Below, piece by piece: positions 24,655-33,449 of a stretch of 64,000 nucleotides of DNA. Numbering within the stretch: the first letter of the stretch is position 1; each line of letters starts with the position of its first letter. The position numbers and the translations under genes are program-made. The DNA comes from Hominenteromicrobium sp900549945. Its GTDB lineage: Bacteria; Bacillota; Clostridia; Oscillospirales; Acutalibacteraceae. The stretch lies in contig CABRNK010000010.1 of the NCBI GenBank assembly GCA_902472305.1, forward strand, positions 17,463-81,462, written 5' to 3'. Under the pieces are notes generated by a model, which worked only from the letters and a program-made list of their open reading frames with translations, was not told where the DNA came from and searched no databases.

Positions 24655-25662
24655 TTAATTCAGGTGTTCTTTCGTCTCGTCCGAAAAAACAGATTCTTCT
24701 TTCAGCGTGCTGCGGTCGACCAGCCGGCCGTTGACGTACACGTACTTCGGCGCGTCATCCTCATCGTCGTCAAGCTCGTCCGCTTCAAAGGAGAACGTCT
24801 CCCCTTCCTCTGCGGCGGCTTTTTTCTTTGCGGCCTCCGCTTCCTTATTGTAGAAAGGCTGGATCAGATATTTATCCAACATCGGGTAACCTGCAAAGCT
24901 GCAAAGGTAGCTGACAAGCGAAAAAACAATAATCACCAACAGAAGCAGCGGGATCGCGAGGAATGCACCCGGACAGAACAGCGTGCCGACGATCATGCCG
25001 ACGAGAACCGCTGTAATCAGAATATTGCGCGGCAGGCCGAGGATAGCGAAAATGAACGCATTACGGTAGATGTGGCGCAGCTTCAGATCCATCGTGACGA
25101 TCATCAGCGGAATATAGAACTGTGCAAACAGCATCAGCACGAACAGAATTGCGCAGACCGCGAACGGCACCATGTACAGCCAGTTGGACTGCATCTGATT
25201 CGAGTAGAAGAACACCGAAAAACTGAGAAACACATAGGCGACATAAACGATGATCCCGTTCAGGAGCGACGCCTTCCAGTTATTTTTGACGGCCTCCCAA
25301 AAATCAGACCAGACGAACGCGTGCTCCTCTCTGGCAAAGTTCCGGGTGACATAGGCCATACCGGCGGAAAACGGCGCCATGAGAATGAGCGGAAGCGGAA
25401 CAGCGTAGATCGCGTACAGATCGAGCGGCCCAAAAAGCGATGTGTTGAACGCAAAATGCGGGAGCGGTAAAAAGAAAATCACAACCATCAGCGCTACGAC
25501 CACAGCAAACGGGATCATGAAAATCAGGTTCAGCTGCACGAGTTTCGACAATTTACGCCACAGGATTTCAAAAAAACGTACGGGCGCCGCCTTTTTCGGC
25601 TCATCCTTGCTGACGCCCGGTCCGGGCTTATCGTAATTTCCGATCAATCCAAAAAATGCCAC
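24655..25662 (-). CDS. YesL/DUF624 family membrane protein
   Basis: A 335-residue protein with five or six predicted membrane helices (about 44-66, 82-106, 136-156, 166-192, 212-250). The DUF624 signature region is FVWSDFWEAVKNNWKASLLNGIIVY. The C-terminal 70 residues are highly charged and cytoplasmic (a run of EADELDDDEDD). YesL relatives often sit near sugar ABC transporters, but none is here. The role is unknown. Confidence 0.75.
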   Translation of the reverse strand: MAFFGLIGNYDKPGPGVSKDEPKKAAPVRFFEILWRKLSKLVQLNLIFMIPFAVVVALMVVIFFLPLPHFAFNTSLFGPLDLYAIYAVPLPLILMAPFSAGMAYVTRNFAREEHAFVWSDFWEAVKNNWKASLLNGIIVYVAYVFLSFSVFFYSNQMQSNWLYMVPFAVCAILFVLMLFAQFYIPLMIVTMDLKLRHIYRNAFIFAILGLPRNILITAVLVGMIVGTLFCPGAFLAIPLLLLVIIVFSLVSYLCSFAGYPMLDKYLIQPFYNKEAEAAKKKAAAEEGETFSFEADELDDDEDDAPKYVYVNGRLVDRSTLKEESVFSDETKEHLN

Positions 25663-25683
25663 AAAATCAACTCCACAAAAAAT

Positions 25684-26583
25684 TTAGCTTGTCCTTGCAC
25701 GGGGATGACAATCATTATACACCGATTTGACGTGATTATCAAGATCTAATAATTGAACATATACCTGTGTCGATGAAATGTCCGCATGCCCCATCATCGT
25801 TTGAATATCCTTGACGGACGCGCCGTTTTGCAGAAGATGCATCGCAAAGGAATGGCGCAGCGTGTGCGGGGTGATCTCTTTCGTTATACCGGCCTCTGTC
25901 GCATAGCCCTTCACGATCTTCCAGAAGCCCTGACGCGTCAGGCGCGAGCCGTTCAGATTGACAAACAGGGCGTCTCCGCTTTCCGGATCGGCGATCAGGT
26001 CGCGCATGCGGTAGATATAATCCGACACAGCCACAATCGCCGAGGGATAGACCGGAATCGTCCGCAGGCCCTTACTGCCCTGACAGTGCAGGACGCCGGC
26101 ACGCAGGTTGATGTCTCGAATATTGAGATTGATCAGCTCGCTGACGCGGATGCCGGTTGCATACAAAAGCTCAAGCATCGCCTTATCCCGGCAGCCCTTG
26201 GGATCCGTCACGCGCGGCTGCGCCAGCAAAAGATCGATTTCTTCGCCGCTGAGCACCTGCGGCAGCTTTTTCTGCGCCTTCTCGAGCTTTACGGTTTTTG
26301 CCGGGTTGCTGTCCAACTCACCGCGGAAAATCAGGAACTTATAGAAGCAGCGCACCGAGGCGATATTTCGGGAAATCGTCGTCGCAGAGCGATTCAAGCC
26401 GCGCAGGTATTCCACATAGCTGTCCAGCACCTGCTCATCCGCAAGAACAGGAGACGCCAAACCGTTTTGGGACAGATAGTCGAGAAAGAACGCGACATCC
26501 CGCAGATACGAATCCCGTGTGTTGACGGAATTCGATTTTTGATTGATCAGGTATTCCCGAAACAATGAATAATAGTCGTTCAT
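25684..26583 (-). CDS. xerD: Tyrosine recombinase XerD
   Basis: A 299-residue recombinase of canonical length. Catalytic residues are visible: Arg in YATGIRVSELINL, Lys in CQGSKGLRTIPVY, His-x-x-Arg in TPHTLRHSFAMHLL, His in MMGHADISSTQ and Tyr in VYVQLL. With a XerC partner it resolves chromosome dimers at dif. It sits 12 bp downstream of a spoIIM-like gene; a spoIIM to xerD (ripX) arrangement also occurs in Bacillus subtilis, which supports both calls. Confidence 0.92.
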   Translation of the reverse strand: MNDYYSLFREYLINQKSNSVNTRDSYLRDVAFFLDYLSQNGLASPVLADEQVLDSYVEYLRGLNRSATTISRNIASVRCFYKFLIFRGELDSNPAKTVKLEKAQKKLPQVLSGEEIDLLLAQPRVTDPKGCRDKAMLELLYATGIRVSELINLNIRDINLRAGVLHCQGSKGLRTIPVYPSAIVAVSDYIYRMRDLIADPESGDALFVNLNGSRLTRQGFWKIVKGYATEAGITKEITPHTLRHSFAMHLLQNGASVKDIQTMMGHADISSTQVYVQLLDLDNHVKSVYNDCHPRARTS

Positions 26584-26595
26584 GTTCCCGCCTCC

Positions 26596-27183
26596 TCAGA
26601 AAAAAATCGCAGCCAGAAATACGCTTCCGCAGCGCACAGCCGCCGCACAGACGAGCAGCAGAAGCGCCAAAAGGAACTGCATGCCGCAGCTTTTGAGTGA
26701 AACCGGCGCGGGCTCCTTGTGTAAGAGCTGTGCGGCTGATTTTAAAGCGCCCCCAAAAACACGCCCGGAAAAAACCAAAAATACAAGCGTGCAAAAGGCC
26801 GCGGCCGGCAGATAGGTCAGCCAGCTCTGAAAATACACGCCTGTCCCCTCCGCAGTCAGAAGCGCGGAAAGCGATGCGCCGAGCGTGAAGCCTCTGCCAA
26901 AGACCGCCGCCGGAATAACCGCCACGCCGAGAAATGTCATGCCAAAGAAAAATACAAGCAGCAGGTAAAAAAGGAAGTCAAAGAGAAACGCCGAAAAAAT
27001 ACGGTGCCAACCCACTGCCGTATCCGCGAGCATCCCGTTGAAAAACACAGAGCTGCCCGCAAAAGAGACCGGCTGCGGCGAAAACAGAACGAACAGGCAT
27101 CCGACCCACACGCCAATCAAAAGCAGCGCTGCAAAGAGCATCGAGCCGACCGGCATTTTCAGATCCTTCCTGAGCTTATCCAT
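26596..27183 (-). CDS. spoIIM: Stage II sporulation protein M (SpoIIM)-like membrane protein
   Basis: A 195-residue protein with about five hydrophobic helices (16-35, 65-90, 95-115, 120-145, 165-190), the layout of SpoIIM. SpoIIM joins SpoIID and SpoIIP in the peptidoglycan-degrading complex that drives engulfment of the forespore. Primary sequence is weakly conserved in this family, so the call rests on topology, the PAAVFGRGFTLGASLSAL-like core and position before xerD. Confidence 0.65.
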   Translation of the reverse strand: MDKLRKDLKMPVGSMLFAALLLIGVWVGCLFVLFSPQPVSFAGSSVFFNGMLADTAVGWHRIFSAFLFDFLFYLLLVFFFGMTFLGVAVIPAAVFGRGFTLGASLSALLTAEGTGVYFQSWLTYLPAAAFCTLVFLVFSGRVFGGALKSAAQLLHKEPAPVSLKSCGMQFLLALLLLVCAAAVRCGSVFLAAIFF

Positions 27184-27246
27184 TTATACGATCACATCCC
27201 AAACCAGAATGGTAAAGGATATGCCCGCCGCACCCGCCGTATGCCT

Positions 27247-28065
27247 TTATATGGAAAGCTCCTCCGCCCGTTTTTCGCAGGCAGTGAACGCAGCCTCCAT
27301 CGTCCCGTCAAAATCCTTTTGGTCCAAAACGTCGAGCAGCGCAAAGGTTGTGCCGCCCTTTGACGTCACCATGTCGATCAGGGCCTGCGGCGTTTTTCCG
27401 CTTTTCAAAAGCATGTCTGCACTGCCCTTGAGCGTCTGGCAGAAAAGCTCCAGCGCTGCTTCGCGATCGATGCCGCGCTGCTCCGCATAGCCGCAGGTCA
27501 GCGCCGCAAGGCGGTACAGGCAGGCCGGCGAGCTGCCGCTCACCGCAATCACCGCATTCATCTGCGCTTCATCGATCTCACGAACGATACCGCAGCAGGA
27601 GAAAATGCGGGAAATTTCTCGGAACGATGCGTCCGGCACGTTCTCCGTGCGGCAAAGCGCTGTGGCGCCCTCGCCGAGCAGCAGAGGCGTGTTCGGCATC
27701 GCACGCACGCAACCGCATGCGCTGCCGAGCGCATCTCGAAGATTTTTAAAGGTTATACCCGCCGCAATGGAAACAAACAATACATCGCTTGCTTTTTTAT
27801 TTGCAACCGCAGGTTTCAACTCCTCAAAAACCGCCGGAAAAGCCTGCGGCTTTATGCAGAGAAAAATCACATCGCATCCCGCAGCCAGTGCAGAAATGGA
27901 ATCGCAGACGACGCAGCCGCGTTCTGCAAAACGCTGCATCTTCTCAAAATGGGGATTATACATGCAGATATGCTCCGGCGAAACCGCATTTGTAGACAAA
28001 ATACCCTCAATAATGGCGGCAGCCATATTACCTATACCGATAAAGCCCAGCTTTTTATTTTCCAT
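27247..28065 (-). CDS. proC: Pyrroline-5-carboxylate reductase
   Basis: A 272-residue protein with N-terminal Rossmann motif LGFIGIGNMAAAIIEG, CIKPQ segment, and the C-terminal ProC signature (GSSPACLYRLAALTCGYAEQRGI and SKGGTTFALLDVLDQ). It reduces pyrroline-5-carboxylate to proline with NAD(P)H, the last step of proline synthesis. GAGGAGG precedes the start and it has its own promoter. Confidence 0.93.
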   Translation of the reverse strand: MENKKLGFIGIGNMAAAIIEGILSTNAVSPEHICMYNPHFEKMQRFAERGCVVCDSISALAAGCDVIFLCIKPQAFPAVFEELKPAVANKKASDVLFVSIAAGITFKNLRDALGSACGCVRAMPNTPLLLGEGATALCRTENVPDASFREISRIFSCCGIVREIDEAQMNAVIAVSGSSPACLYRLAALTCGYAEQRGIDREAALELFCQTLKGSADMLLKSGKTPQALIDMVTSKGGTTFALLDVLDQKDFDGTMEAAFTACEKRAEELSI

Positions 28066-28098
28066 CCTGCGTCCTCCTCTGCGGGGTTCATGTACTAT

Positions 28099-28127
28099 AC
28101 TATATACCTTTTTGCCGGATTTTGCAA
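28099..28127 (-). promoter_or_regulatory. Sigma-A promoter for proC
   Basis: On the minus strand, TTGCAA (28122-28127) and TATAGT (28099-28104) with a 17 bp spacer, 33 bp before the proC start. Confidence 0.65.
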
Positions 28128-28243
28128 GAGAAAAACGGATATTTTTTCATTCGAGCCGCAAACCTTCGGATTTTATGTATAATATGTTATGTAAACCTAT
28201 GTATAAACACCAGATGTTGTTATGGAAACCGCACCTGCATAAA

Positions 28244-28270
28244 GATACAGGGCGCATAACGCCCTGTATC
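28244..28270 (-). terminator. Terminator after the TIGR04086 gene
   Basis: GATACAGGGCG and CGCCCTGTATC form a perfect 11-bp stem around five bases directly after the stop codon of the minus-strand gene. A modest TCTTTAT follows on the minus strand. Confidence 0.65.
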
Positions 28271-28648
28271 TCAAAACCGAATTTTACTTTTTCTCCCAAC
28301 GCCAAGAACGCCGCCGAGCGCGCCGCAAAGTGCAAAGGAAACCACGCGCACACCGATGGAGGCGATGTCCACATCTGTATAAAGCGCCAGCGATACAGCG
28401 AGATAGAGGAAGATGTAGCCTCCGGCAAGCGCGAGCCCGTGGAGCAGCCCCTTCTCCCCTGTCATGCGCGCCGTCAGGAAGGCTGCCGCCAGAACAGAGA
28501 TACATCCGGCCGCAAGCGCCATCGTACCTGCGATTCCATTCGGAAGGCTGCCCATTTTCAGGATCAGAACCGAAAAGAGCGCAAGCAGGCCGCACGAGAG
28601 CAAAACCTCCGCCGCCAGACCAAAAACCAGCTTTTTAATTTGCAGCAT
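28271..28648 (-). CDS. TIGR04086 family membrane protein
   Basis: A 125-residue protein with four hydrophobic helices (about 7-30, 38-60, 68-90, 96-118). Size, topology and position two genes after tgt and one after yajC match the TIGR04086 (YrzE-type) family of Firmicutes, of unknown role. Its only ribosome site (GAGGGG) lies in the right arm of the terminator-like hairpin between it and yajC. Confidence 0.75.
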   Translation of the reverse strand: MLQIKKLVFGLAAEVLLSCGLLALFSVLILKMGSLPNGIAGTMALAAGCISVLAAAFLTARMTGEKGLLHGLALAGGYIFLYLAVSLALYTDVDIASIGVRVVSFALCGALGGVLGVGRKSKIRF

Positions 28649-28650
28649 AG

Positions 28651-28701
28651 AAAAAGACCCCTCAGAATAAGTTTGTTCATACTTATTCCGAGAGGTCTTA
28701 A
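28651..28701 (-). promoter_or_regulatory. Terminator-like hairpin between yajC and the TIGR04086 gene
   Basis: On the minus strand, AAGACCTCTCGGAATAAGT pairs almost perfectly with ACTTATTCTGAGGGGTCTT, followed by TTTTTC and then the ATG of the next gene. The right arm holds the next gene's GAGGGG ribosome site, so folding would both end the transcript and hide the start. Confidence 0.75.
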
Positions 28702-28714
28702 ACTATTCCGATTT

Positions 28715-29050
28715 TTATGCGTCTTCCTCGTGGATCGTATCCACACTGCCGATGGCCCAGCGCTTGACGCGCAGTCTTGCTCTGTCGCTGCCGGTCTCAA
28801 TGATGACGCTTTCCGTCTCATCCTTCACAGCGATGATTCTGCCGCAGATACCGCCGATCGTCGTCACCTCGTCGCCGACCTGCGCGTTCTTTCTCATTTC
28901 CGCCTCTTTCTTTTTCTTCTTGCTCTGCGGGCGGAAGAAAATGAAATACATGGCTGCGATAAGACCGCCGTACACGACAAGCATAATCAGCATGGAACCC
29001 CAGCCGCCTGTTGCCGCAGTTCCGGCAGCATCCATCACATTGAAATTCAT
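28715..29050 (-). CDS. yajC: Preprotein translocase subunit YajC
   Basis: A 111-residue protein with a single N-terminal membrane helix (about 19-39, LIMLVVYGGLIAAMYFIFF), then RPQSKKKKK and the cytoplasmic core VGDEVTTIGGICGRI. It is an accessory of the SecDF-YajC part of the Sec translocon. The position downstream of tgt is the usual one. Confidence 0.92.
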   Translation of the reverse strand: MNFNVMDAAGTAATGGWGSMLIMLVVYGGLIAAMYFIFFRPQSKKKKKEAEMRKNAQVGDEVTTIGGICGRIIAVKDETESVIIETGSDRARLRVKRWAIGSVDTIHEEDA

Positions 29051-29104
29051 ATCCGTTATCTTTCCTTTCTGTATTGGCGCATACGCCTAAAACTCACAAT
29101 ATCG

Positions 29105-29133
29105 ATTATAACAAGAACAGGAAATACTTGCAA
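29105..29133 (-). promoter_or_regulatory. Sigma-A promoter for yajC
   Basis: On the minus strand, TTGCAA (29128-29133) and TATAAT (29105-29110) with a 17 bp spacer, 55 bp before the yajC start. yajC is therefore separately expressed from tgt. Confidence 0.7.
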
Positions 29134-29252
29134 GCAAATTCCATATTCTTTTTTGAATTTTTTTAAAACGACCTAAAATATACGGCTTTAGAAGGGTGCA
29201 CGCTCTTATAGACGCACTGTGCATCTGTAATCCCGCGCAGCTAAGCGGCCGA

Positions 29253-30383
29253 TTAAATCCTTTTTCCCAGAACCTCCGCATACGTGCGGTAGAAATCCTC
29301 AAACGTGCCGTTGTCCAGCGCGCTGCGGATGCGTTCCATCAGGTTGTTGTAGAAATAGAGGTTGTGCATCACGGTCAGCCGCATAGCGAGCATTTCGCCG
29401 GCCTTAAAAAGATGGTGGATATAGGCGCGGGAATGGCGGCGGCAGACCGGGCAGTCACAGGCGGGGTCGATCGGCTGATCGTCCAGCGTGTATTTTGCAT
29501 TCAGCAGATTCCGGCAGCCCTCGTTCGTGAACGCATGGCCGTGGCGGGCATTGCGGCTCGGCATCACGCAGTCGAAAAGATCGACACCGCGATAAACGCC
29601 CTCCAGAATGTTGGCTGGCGTCCCGACGCCCATCAGATAGCGGATTTTATTCTTCGGCATGTGCGGCTCGACCGCCTCGATGATGCGGTACATTTCCTCT
29701 GTAGGCTCGCCCACCGCGAGGCCGCCGATCGCGTAGCCGTCCAAATCCAGCGCGGTGATCTCCTTCATATGCGCGACGCGCAGGTCGGCGTAGGTCGCGC
29801 CCTGATTGATGCCGAACAGAAGCTGCTGCGGGTTGATGGCGCCCTCCGCCGCATTGAGGCGGTCGTGCTCCGTCTTGCAGCGCTGGAGCCAGCGGACCGT
29901 GCGTGCGCAGGAGTTCCGCGCATAATCGTATTCCGCCGGATTCTTCATGCATTCGTCAAACGCCATCGCGATGGTCGAGCCGAGATTCGACTGGATGCGC
30001 ATGCTCTCCTCGGGCCCCATAAAAATTCTGTGCCCGTCGATATGCGAGGCGAAGGTCACGCCCTCCTCGCGGATATTGCGCAGCTTCGCGAGCGAAAAAA
30101 CCTGAAACCCGCCGCTGTCCGTCAGAACAGGGCCCTGCCAGCCCGTGAATTTATGGATGCCGCCCAGCCTGCGGACATTTTCGTCGCCCGGCCGCAGATG
30201 CATGTGGTACGTGTTTGAAAGCATGACCTGACACTTGATGTCCTTCAGATCATATGCAGAAAGCCCGCCTTTGATCGCGGCCGCCGTCGCGACATTCATG
30301 AACGCCGGCGTCTGGACCGTGCCGTGCACCGTCTGAAATTCGCCGCGCCGCGCGTTATTTTCCTGTTTGAGAAGCTTGTACAT
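29253..30383 (-). CDS. tgt: tRNA-guanine transglycosylase
   Basis: A 376-residue enzyme. It shows LTDSGGFQVFSL (substrate Asp), MAFDECMKNP, LMGVGTPANILEGV, DLFDCVMPSRNARHG (nucleophile Asp) and the zinc site CDCPVC with a downstream His. It swaps guanine 34 of GUN-anticodon tRNAs for preQ1 on the queuosine route. It has a dedicated promoter and a structured 5' leader. Confidence 0.95.
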   Translation of the reverse strand: MYKLLKQENNARRGEFQTVHGTVQTPAFMNVATAAAIKGGLSAYDLKDIKCQVMLSNTYHMHLRPGDENVRRLGGIHKFTGWQGPVLTDSGGFQVFSLAKLRNIREEGVTFASHIDGHRIFMGPEESMRIQSNLGSTIAMAFDECMKNPAEYDYARNSCARTVRWLQRCKTEHDRLNAAEGAINPQQLLFGINQGATYADLRVAHMKEITALDLDGYAIGGLAVGEPTEEMYRIIEAVEPHMPKNKIRYLMGVGTPANILEGVYRGVDLFDCVMPSRNARHGHAFTNEGCRNLLNAKYTLDDQPIDPACDCPVCRRHSRAYIHHLFKAGEMLAMRLTVMHNLYFYNNLMERIRSALDNGTFEDFYRTYAEVLGKRI

Positions 30384-30515
30384 GGGTCAAATTCCTTTCA
30401 GCCGGAAGCCGGCGCTACGCGCTGATCTCCGAAAAATCCCGGTCTGCGCGGATCGGTTTAAATCCGCGTCTCTGAAAACAGGCGGTATCAGGAAGTCCCC
30501 ATACCGCCGCATCTG
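30384..30515 (-). promoter_or_regulatory. Structured 5' leader of tgt
   Basis: Between the promoter and the tgt start the minus-strand RNA can form three hairpins. GGCGGTAT pairs perfectly with ATACCGCC (30481-30508), GCGGAT pairs with ATCCGC (about 30447-30466), and GCCGG pairs with CCGGC (about 30401-30412), next to the ribosome site. It does not look like a preQ1 class I aptamer, which is much shorter. Its function is unknown. Confidence 0.45.
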
Positions 30516-30519
30516 TTCT

Positions 30520-30548
30520 ATTATATTGTTTTTCGCTCCAAATTTCAA
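30520..30548 (-). promoter_or_regulatory. Sigma-A promoter for tgt
   Basis: On the minus strand, TTGAAA (30543-30548) and TATAAT (30520-30525) with a 17 bp spacer, 137 bp before the tgt start. Confidence 0.75.
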
Positions 30549-30627
30549 CCGTATCGCACAAAATAAAATGCGCAGAAAAATGAAAGTACGGAGCCATGCG
30601 CCGCAGAATCCGCCGCAGAGCGTTTCA

Positions 30628-31386
30628 TCAGCTGCGCCGCGGCGTAAACCAGTAGCCCTCCGCCGCAGCATGCGTGCAGATGCCGAACACCTCGTCCAGC
30701 TTCCCGCCTTTCAAAACCGCCTCCGGCGTGCCCTGCGCCGCCATCCTGCCGTCCTGCATCAGGACAACGCGGTCGCTGTAGCGCAGCGCATGCGCCAAAT
30801 CGTGCAGGACAAGCAGAATCGTCTTATCGCGCTCTTTCAACTGAACGAGCATTTCCAAAAGCTCAAACTGGTGGCGCAGATCGAGATAAGTCGTCGGCTC
30901 GTCGAGGAAGATCACCTTTGTGTCCTGCGCAAGCGCCATGGCGATGTAGACGCGCTGCCGCTCTCCGCCGGAAAGCGCGCGCAGATCCCGATCCTTCCAC
31001 GCTGCTACGCCCGTGATCTCCATCGCACCGCGCACAGCGGCCTTATCCGAAGCGCGCATTTGGCGGGAAAGCCCGAGGTACGGGAACCGCCCGTGCGCGA
31101 CGAGCGCCCCCACCGTAATGAACGGTACGGTGCGCACCTGCGGCAAAAACGCCGCCGTGCGCGCAAACGCCTTACGGGAATAGCTGTGCACGGGCTGGCC
31201 GTCAATCCGGATCTCTCCGGCCGCAGGCAAAAGCTGCCGCGCCGCCGCCCGCAGGAGCGTCGTTTTGCCGCAGCCGTTCGGCCCGATCAGCGTTGTGATC
31301 TGCCCGCGCGGCGCGGTAAAGCTCACATCTTTCAGAATACTTCTGTCCGGGGCATAGCCCGCGGTTACATGGCTGATCTCAATCAT
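30628..31386 (-). CDS. Vitamin B12/iron-type ABC importer ATPase (second importer)
   Basis: A 252-residue ATPase: Walker A GPNGCGKTTLL, signature ALSGGERQRVYIAMAL, Walker B VIFLDEPTTYLDL, and the H-loop His in VLHDLAHALRYSD. This is the FecE/BtuD subgroup that drives type II importers. The ATG at 31386 is favoured because AAAAGGAG lies 8 bp upstream; it overlaps the permease stop. It closes the cobalamin gene block, so a corrinoid is the likely cargo, with iron-siderophore as the alternative. Confidence 0.85.
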   Translation of the reverse strand: MIEISHVTAGYAPDRSILKDVSFTAPRGQITTLIGPNGCGKTTLLRAAARQLLPAAGEIRIDGQPVHSYSRKAFARTAAFLPQVRTVPFITVGALVAHGRFPYLGLSRQMRASDKAAVRGAMEITGVAAWKDRDLRALSGGERQRVYIAMALAQDTKVIFLDEPTTYLDLRHQFELLEMLVQLKERDKTILLVLHDLAHALRYSDRVVLMQDGRMAAQGTPEAVLKGGKLDEVFGICTHAAAEGYWFTPRRS

Positions 31387-32419
31387 AGACACGGCTCCTT
31401 TTGCGGCGCAGCAGCATTACCAAGAAAAACGGACCGCCGAGCAGAGACATCACGATGCCGACCGGAATCTCAAAGGGCGCGAACAGCACGCGCGCCAGCA
31501 CATCGCACAGCAGAACGAACGCGCCGCCTAAGAGCAGGCACGCCGGCAGCAGCCAGCGGTTGTCGTTTCCGGTGAGCCTTCTGGCCATATGCGGTACAAG
31601 CAAACCAACAAAGCCCAGCAGGCCGGCGAAACTCACCGCGCCGCCCGCAAGCAGCGCCGCAGCCAAAATGGCGAGAAAACGTGTGCGCCCCAAATGCAGG
31701 CCGAGGCTCTGCGCGCTCTCCTCGCCGAGCTGCAGGACGTTCAGGTCGGCGGCCAATACGAACGCGAGAAGCAGGCCTGCGAGAAGATACCACGCCGCGC
31801 TGCCGACCGATGACAGCGTGACGCCGGAAAAGCCGCCCAGCATGAACCCGGTCGCGCCGATCACATCATCCGGAAATAAAAGCGTGATGGCATTTACGCC
31901 CGCCGTCAAAATACTGCTGACCGCGATGCCGGCCAGAATCAGCGTTGTGCGCGAAAGCCCCGCCTTCACGGCCAGCGCGTATACGAACAGCGCCGTACAC
32001 AGCGCGCCGAAAAACGAAGCGGCGGGCAGTGCGCCCGCCATCCCCGGGGCCAGCGTGACCGCGAGCATGGCAAAAAAGCCGGCGCCCGCGTTGACGCCGA
32101 TCACATTCGGGCTGGCCATCGCGTTGTTGAGAACCGATTGAATCAGCGCGCCGGCCACAGCAAGCGCGCCGCCTGCCGCAAGCCCCGCCAGCGTGCGCGG
32201 CAGACGGACGTGCACGAGGATGCGCCAAACGGGATCCGAAGACTCCCGGCCGTACAGCGCGGAGACGAGCTGCGCCGCCGTATAATTCTGACTGCCGAAC
32301 CGCAGGCTCAGCAAAACGGAAAGCAAAAGCAAAACCGCAAGACCGGCCAGAACAGCGGCTCTGCCCTTACCCGATTTGGGCGGCAAGCTCCGGATACAGA
32401 ATTTTTGCAAGATAGGCAT
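31379..32419 (-). CDS. FecCD-family ABC permease (second importer)
   Basis: A 346-residue membrane protein with about ten helices. FecCD signatures are GGALAVAGALIQSVLNNAMASPNVIGVNAGAGF-like in the first third and FVGLLVPHMARRLTGNDNR (the ATPase-coupling loop) near 240. It starts at ATG 32419 with GGGGGAG upstream, overlapping the binding-protein gene by 53 bp. It would form the channel of a BtuC-like corrinoid or siderophore importer. Confidence 0.85.
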   Translation of the reverse strand: MPILQKFCIRSLPPKSGKGRAAVLAGLAVLLLLSVLLSLRFGSQNYTAAQLVSALYGRESSDPVWRILVHVRLPRTLAGLAAGGALAVAGALIQSVLNNAMASPNVIGVNAGAGFFAMLAVTLAPGMAGALPAASFFGALCTALFVYALAVKAGLSRTTLILAGIAVSSILTAGVNAITLLFPDDVIGATGFMLGGFSGVTLSSVGSAAWYLLAGLLLAFVLAADLNVLQLGEESAQSLGLHLGRTRFLAILAAALLAGGAVSFAGLLGFVGLLVPHMARRLTGNDNRWLLPACLLLGGAFVLLCDVLARVLFAPFEIPVGIVMSLLGGPFFLVMLLRRKRSRVYD

Positions 32420-33374
32420 AACTCTCCCCCCAGCGCGCGTTCGGTTTATAGTGGAACAACTCCTTCGGAAGCTGGATATACCGCCCTTCGCGGACAGCCG
32501 TCAGCCCCGCCCATGCCGGATTGCTCTCAAAATTCTGCTTCATATAGTCGAGCGCCGCCGCTTCGCTCGAACCCATCGTCACGACAAAGATGAAGTCCGG
32601 ATCCGCGGCGATGACCTCCTCGAGGCTCACGTCCTCCAAAAGGCTTTCGTACTGCTCCACCAGATTTTCCGCGCCGAGCTCCCGCAGCATGATGCCTGCC
32701 AAATTGTCCTCGCCCTTGGCCTTGGCGCCGGTCGAAAAGGCGCGCAGAAGCAGTGCGGTCGGCGCCGGCTGCCTCTGCACGATGTCCAGAATGCGGTCGA
32801 TCTCCGTCTGCACCGCAAGGCCGTTCTGCGCATACAGATCCTCCCGGCCGGTCATCCGGCAGAACTGCTCCAGCATCTCGAGGTAATCGGAAAAGTGATC
32901 CACGCGGTAGTAGGCGTGCGGGATCCCGGCCGAGATCAGCGCTTCGTGCAGATCGACATGCTCGGCGGTGTCGGCGGAAAGGATCAGGAAATCCGGGTCA
33001 GCCGCAAGGATCGCCTCCAAATTCGGCTGTTTCACGCTGCCGAGAAGCGCGACATCCGCGCCGAGCTCCATGCCGCGTTCCTCTACGGCGTCGCTGGTCG
33101 CGCCGATCAGCGTGCCGCCCGCAAGCGTCCACGTCTCTGCAAAGCTGCCGTAGAGCGACGCTACCCGCTCCCAGCTCGACAGGGTGACGGAATAGCCCAG
33201 CGCATCTGTAAACGCAATTTGCTTTACAGGGTCGGACGCCGCGCTTTCCTCCTGCACGGCCGCGCCGGACTGCACGGCGTCCGCATCGGTTTGCGGCTGT
33301 GCAGCAGCACAGCCTGTCAGCAGTACAGCCGCAAGCCATGCGCATAAAATAGATTTGAAACGAATGTGCTTCAT
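32367..33374 (-). CDS. Substrate-binding lipoprotein of the second importer
   Basis: A 335-residue protein with lipobox LLTGCAAA (Cys22) and a class III (BtuF/FhuD-like) binding fold: VTLSSWERVASLYGSFAETWTLAGG, LGSVKQPNLEAILAADPDFLILS and EEVIAADPDFIFVVTMGSS. It captures the ligand outside the membrane. Position in the cobalamin block points to a corrinoid. It lies 75 bp after cbiC with its own ribosome site and no second riboswitch in that gap. Confidence 0.82.
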   Translation of the reverse strand: MKHIRFKSILCAWLAAVLLTGCAAAQPQTDADAVQSGAAVQEESAASDPVKQIAFTDALGYSVTLSSWERVASLYGSFAETWTLAGGTLIGATSDAVEERGMELGADVALLGSVKQPNLEAILAADPDFLILSADTAEHVDLHEALISAGIPHAYYRVDHFSDYLEMLEQFCRMTGREDLYAQNGLAVQTEIDRILDIVQRQPAPTALLLRAFSTGAKAKGEDNLAGIMLRELGAENLVEQYESLLEDVSLEEVIAADPDFIFVVTMGSSEAAALDYMKQNFESNPAWAGLTAVREGRYIQLPKELFHYKPNARWGESYAYLAKILYPELAAQIG

Positions 33375-33449
33375 GGTATCCCTCTTTTCAAAAATTTCCG
33401 GGCCGATTTATCCTTGCCGGCGCAGAGACAAAGCGGCGGCAAGGCCGCC

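Noticed and set aside
33375..33449. Second cobalamin riboswitch before the second importer
   Set aside because: The 75-bp gap is too short and has no B12 box.
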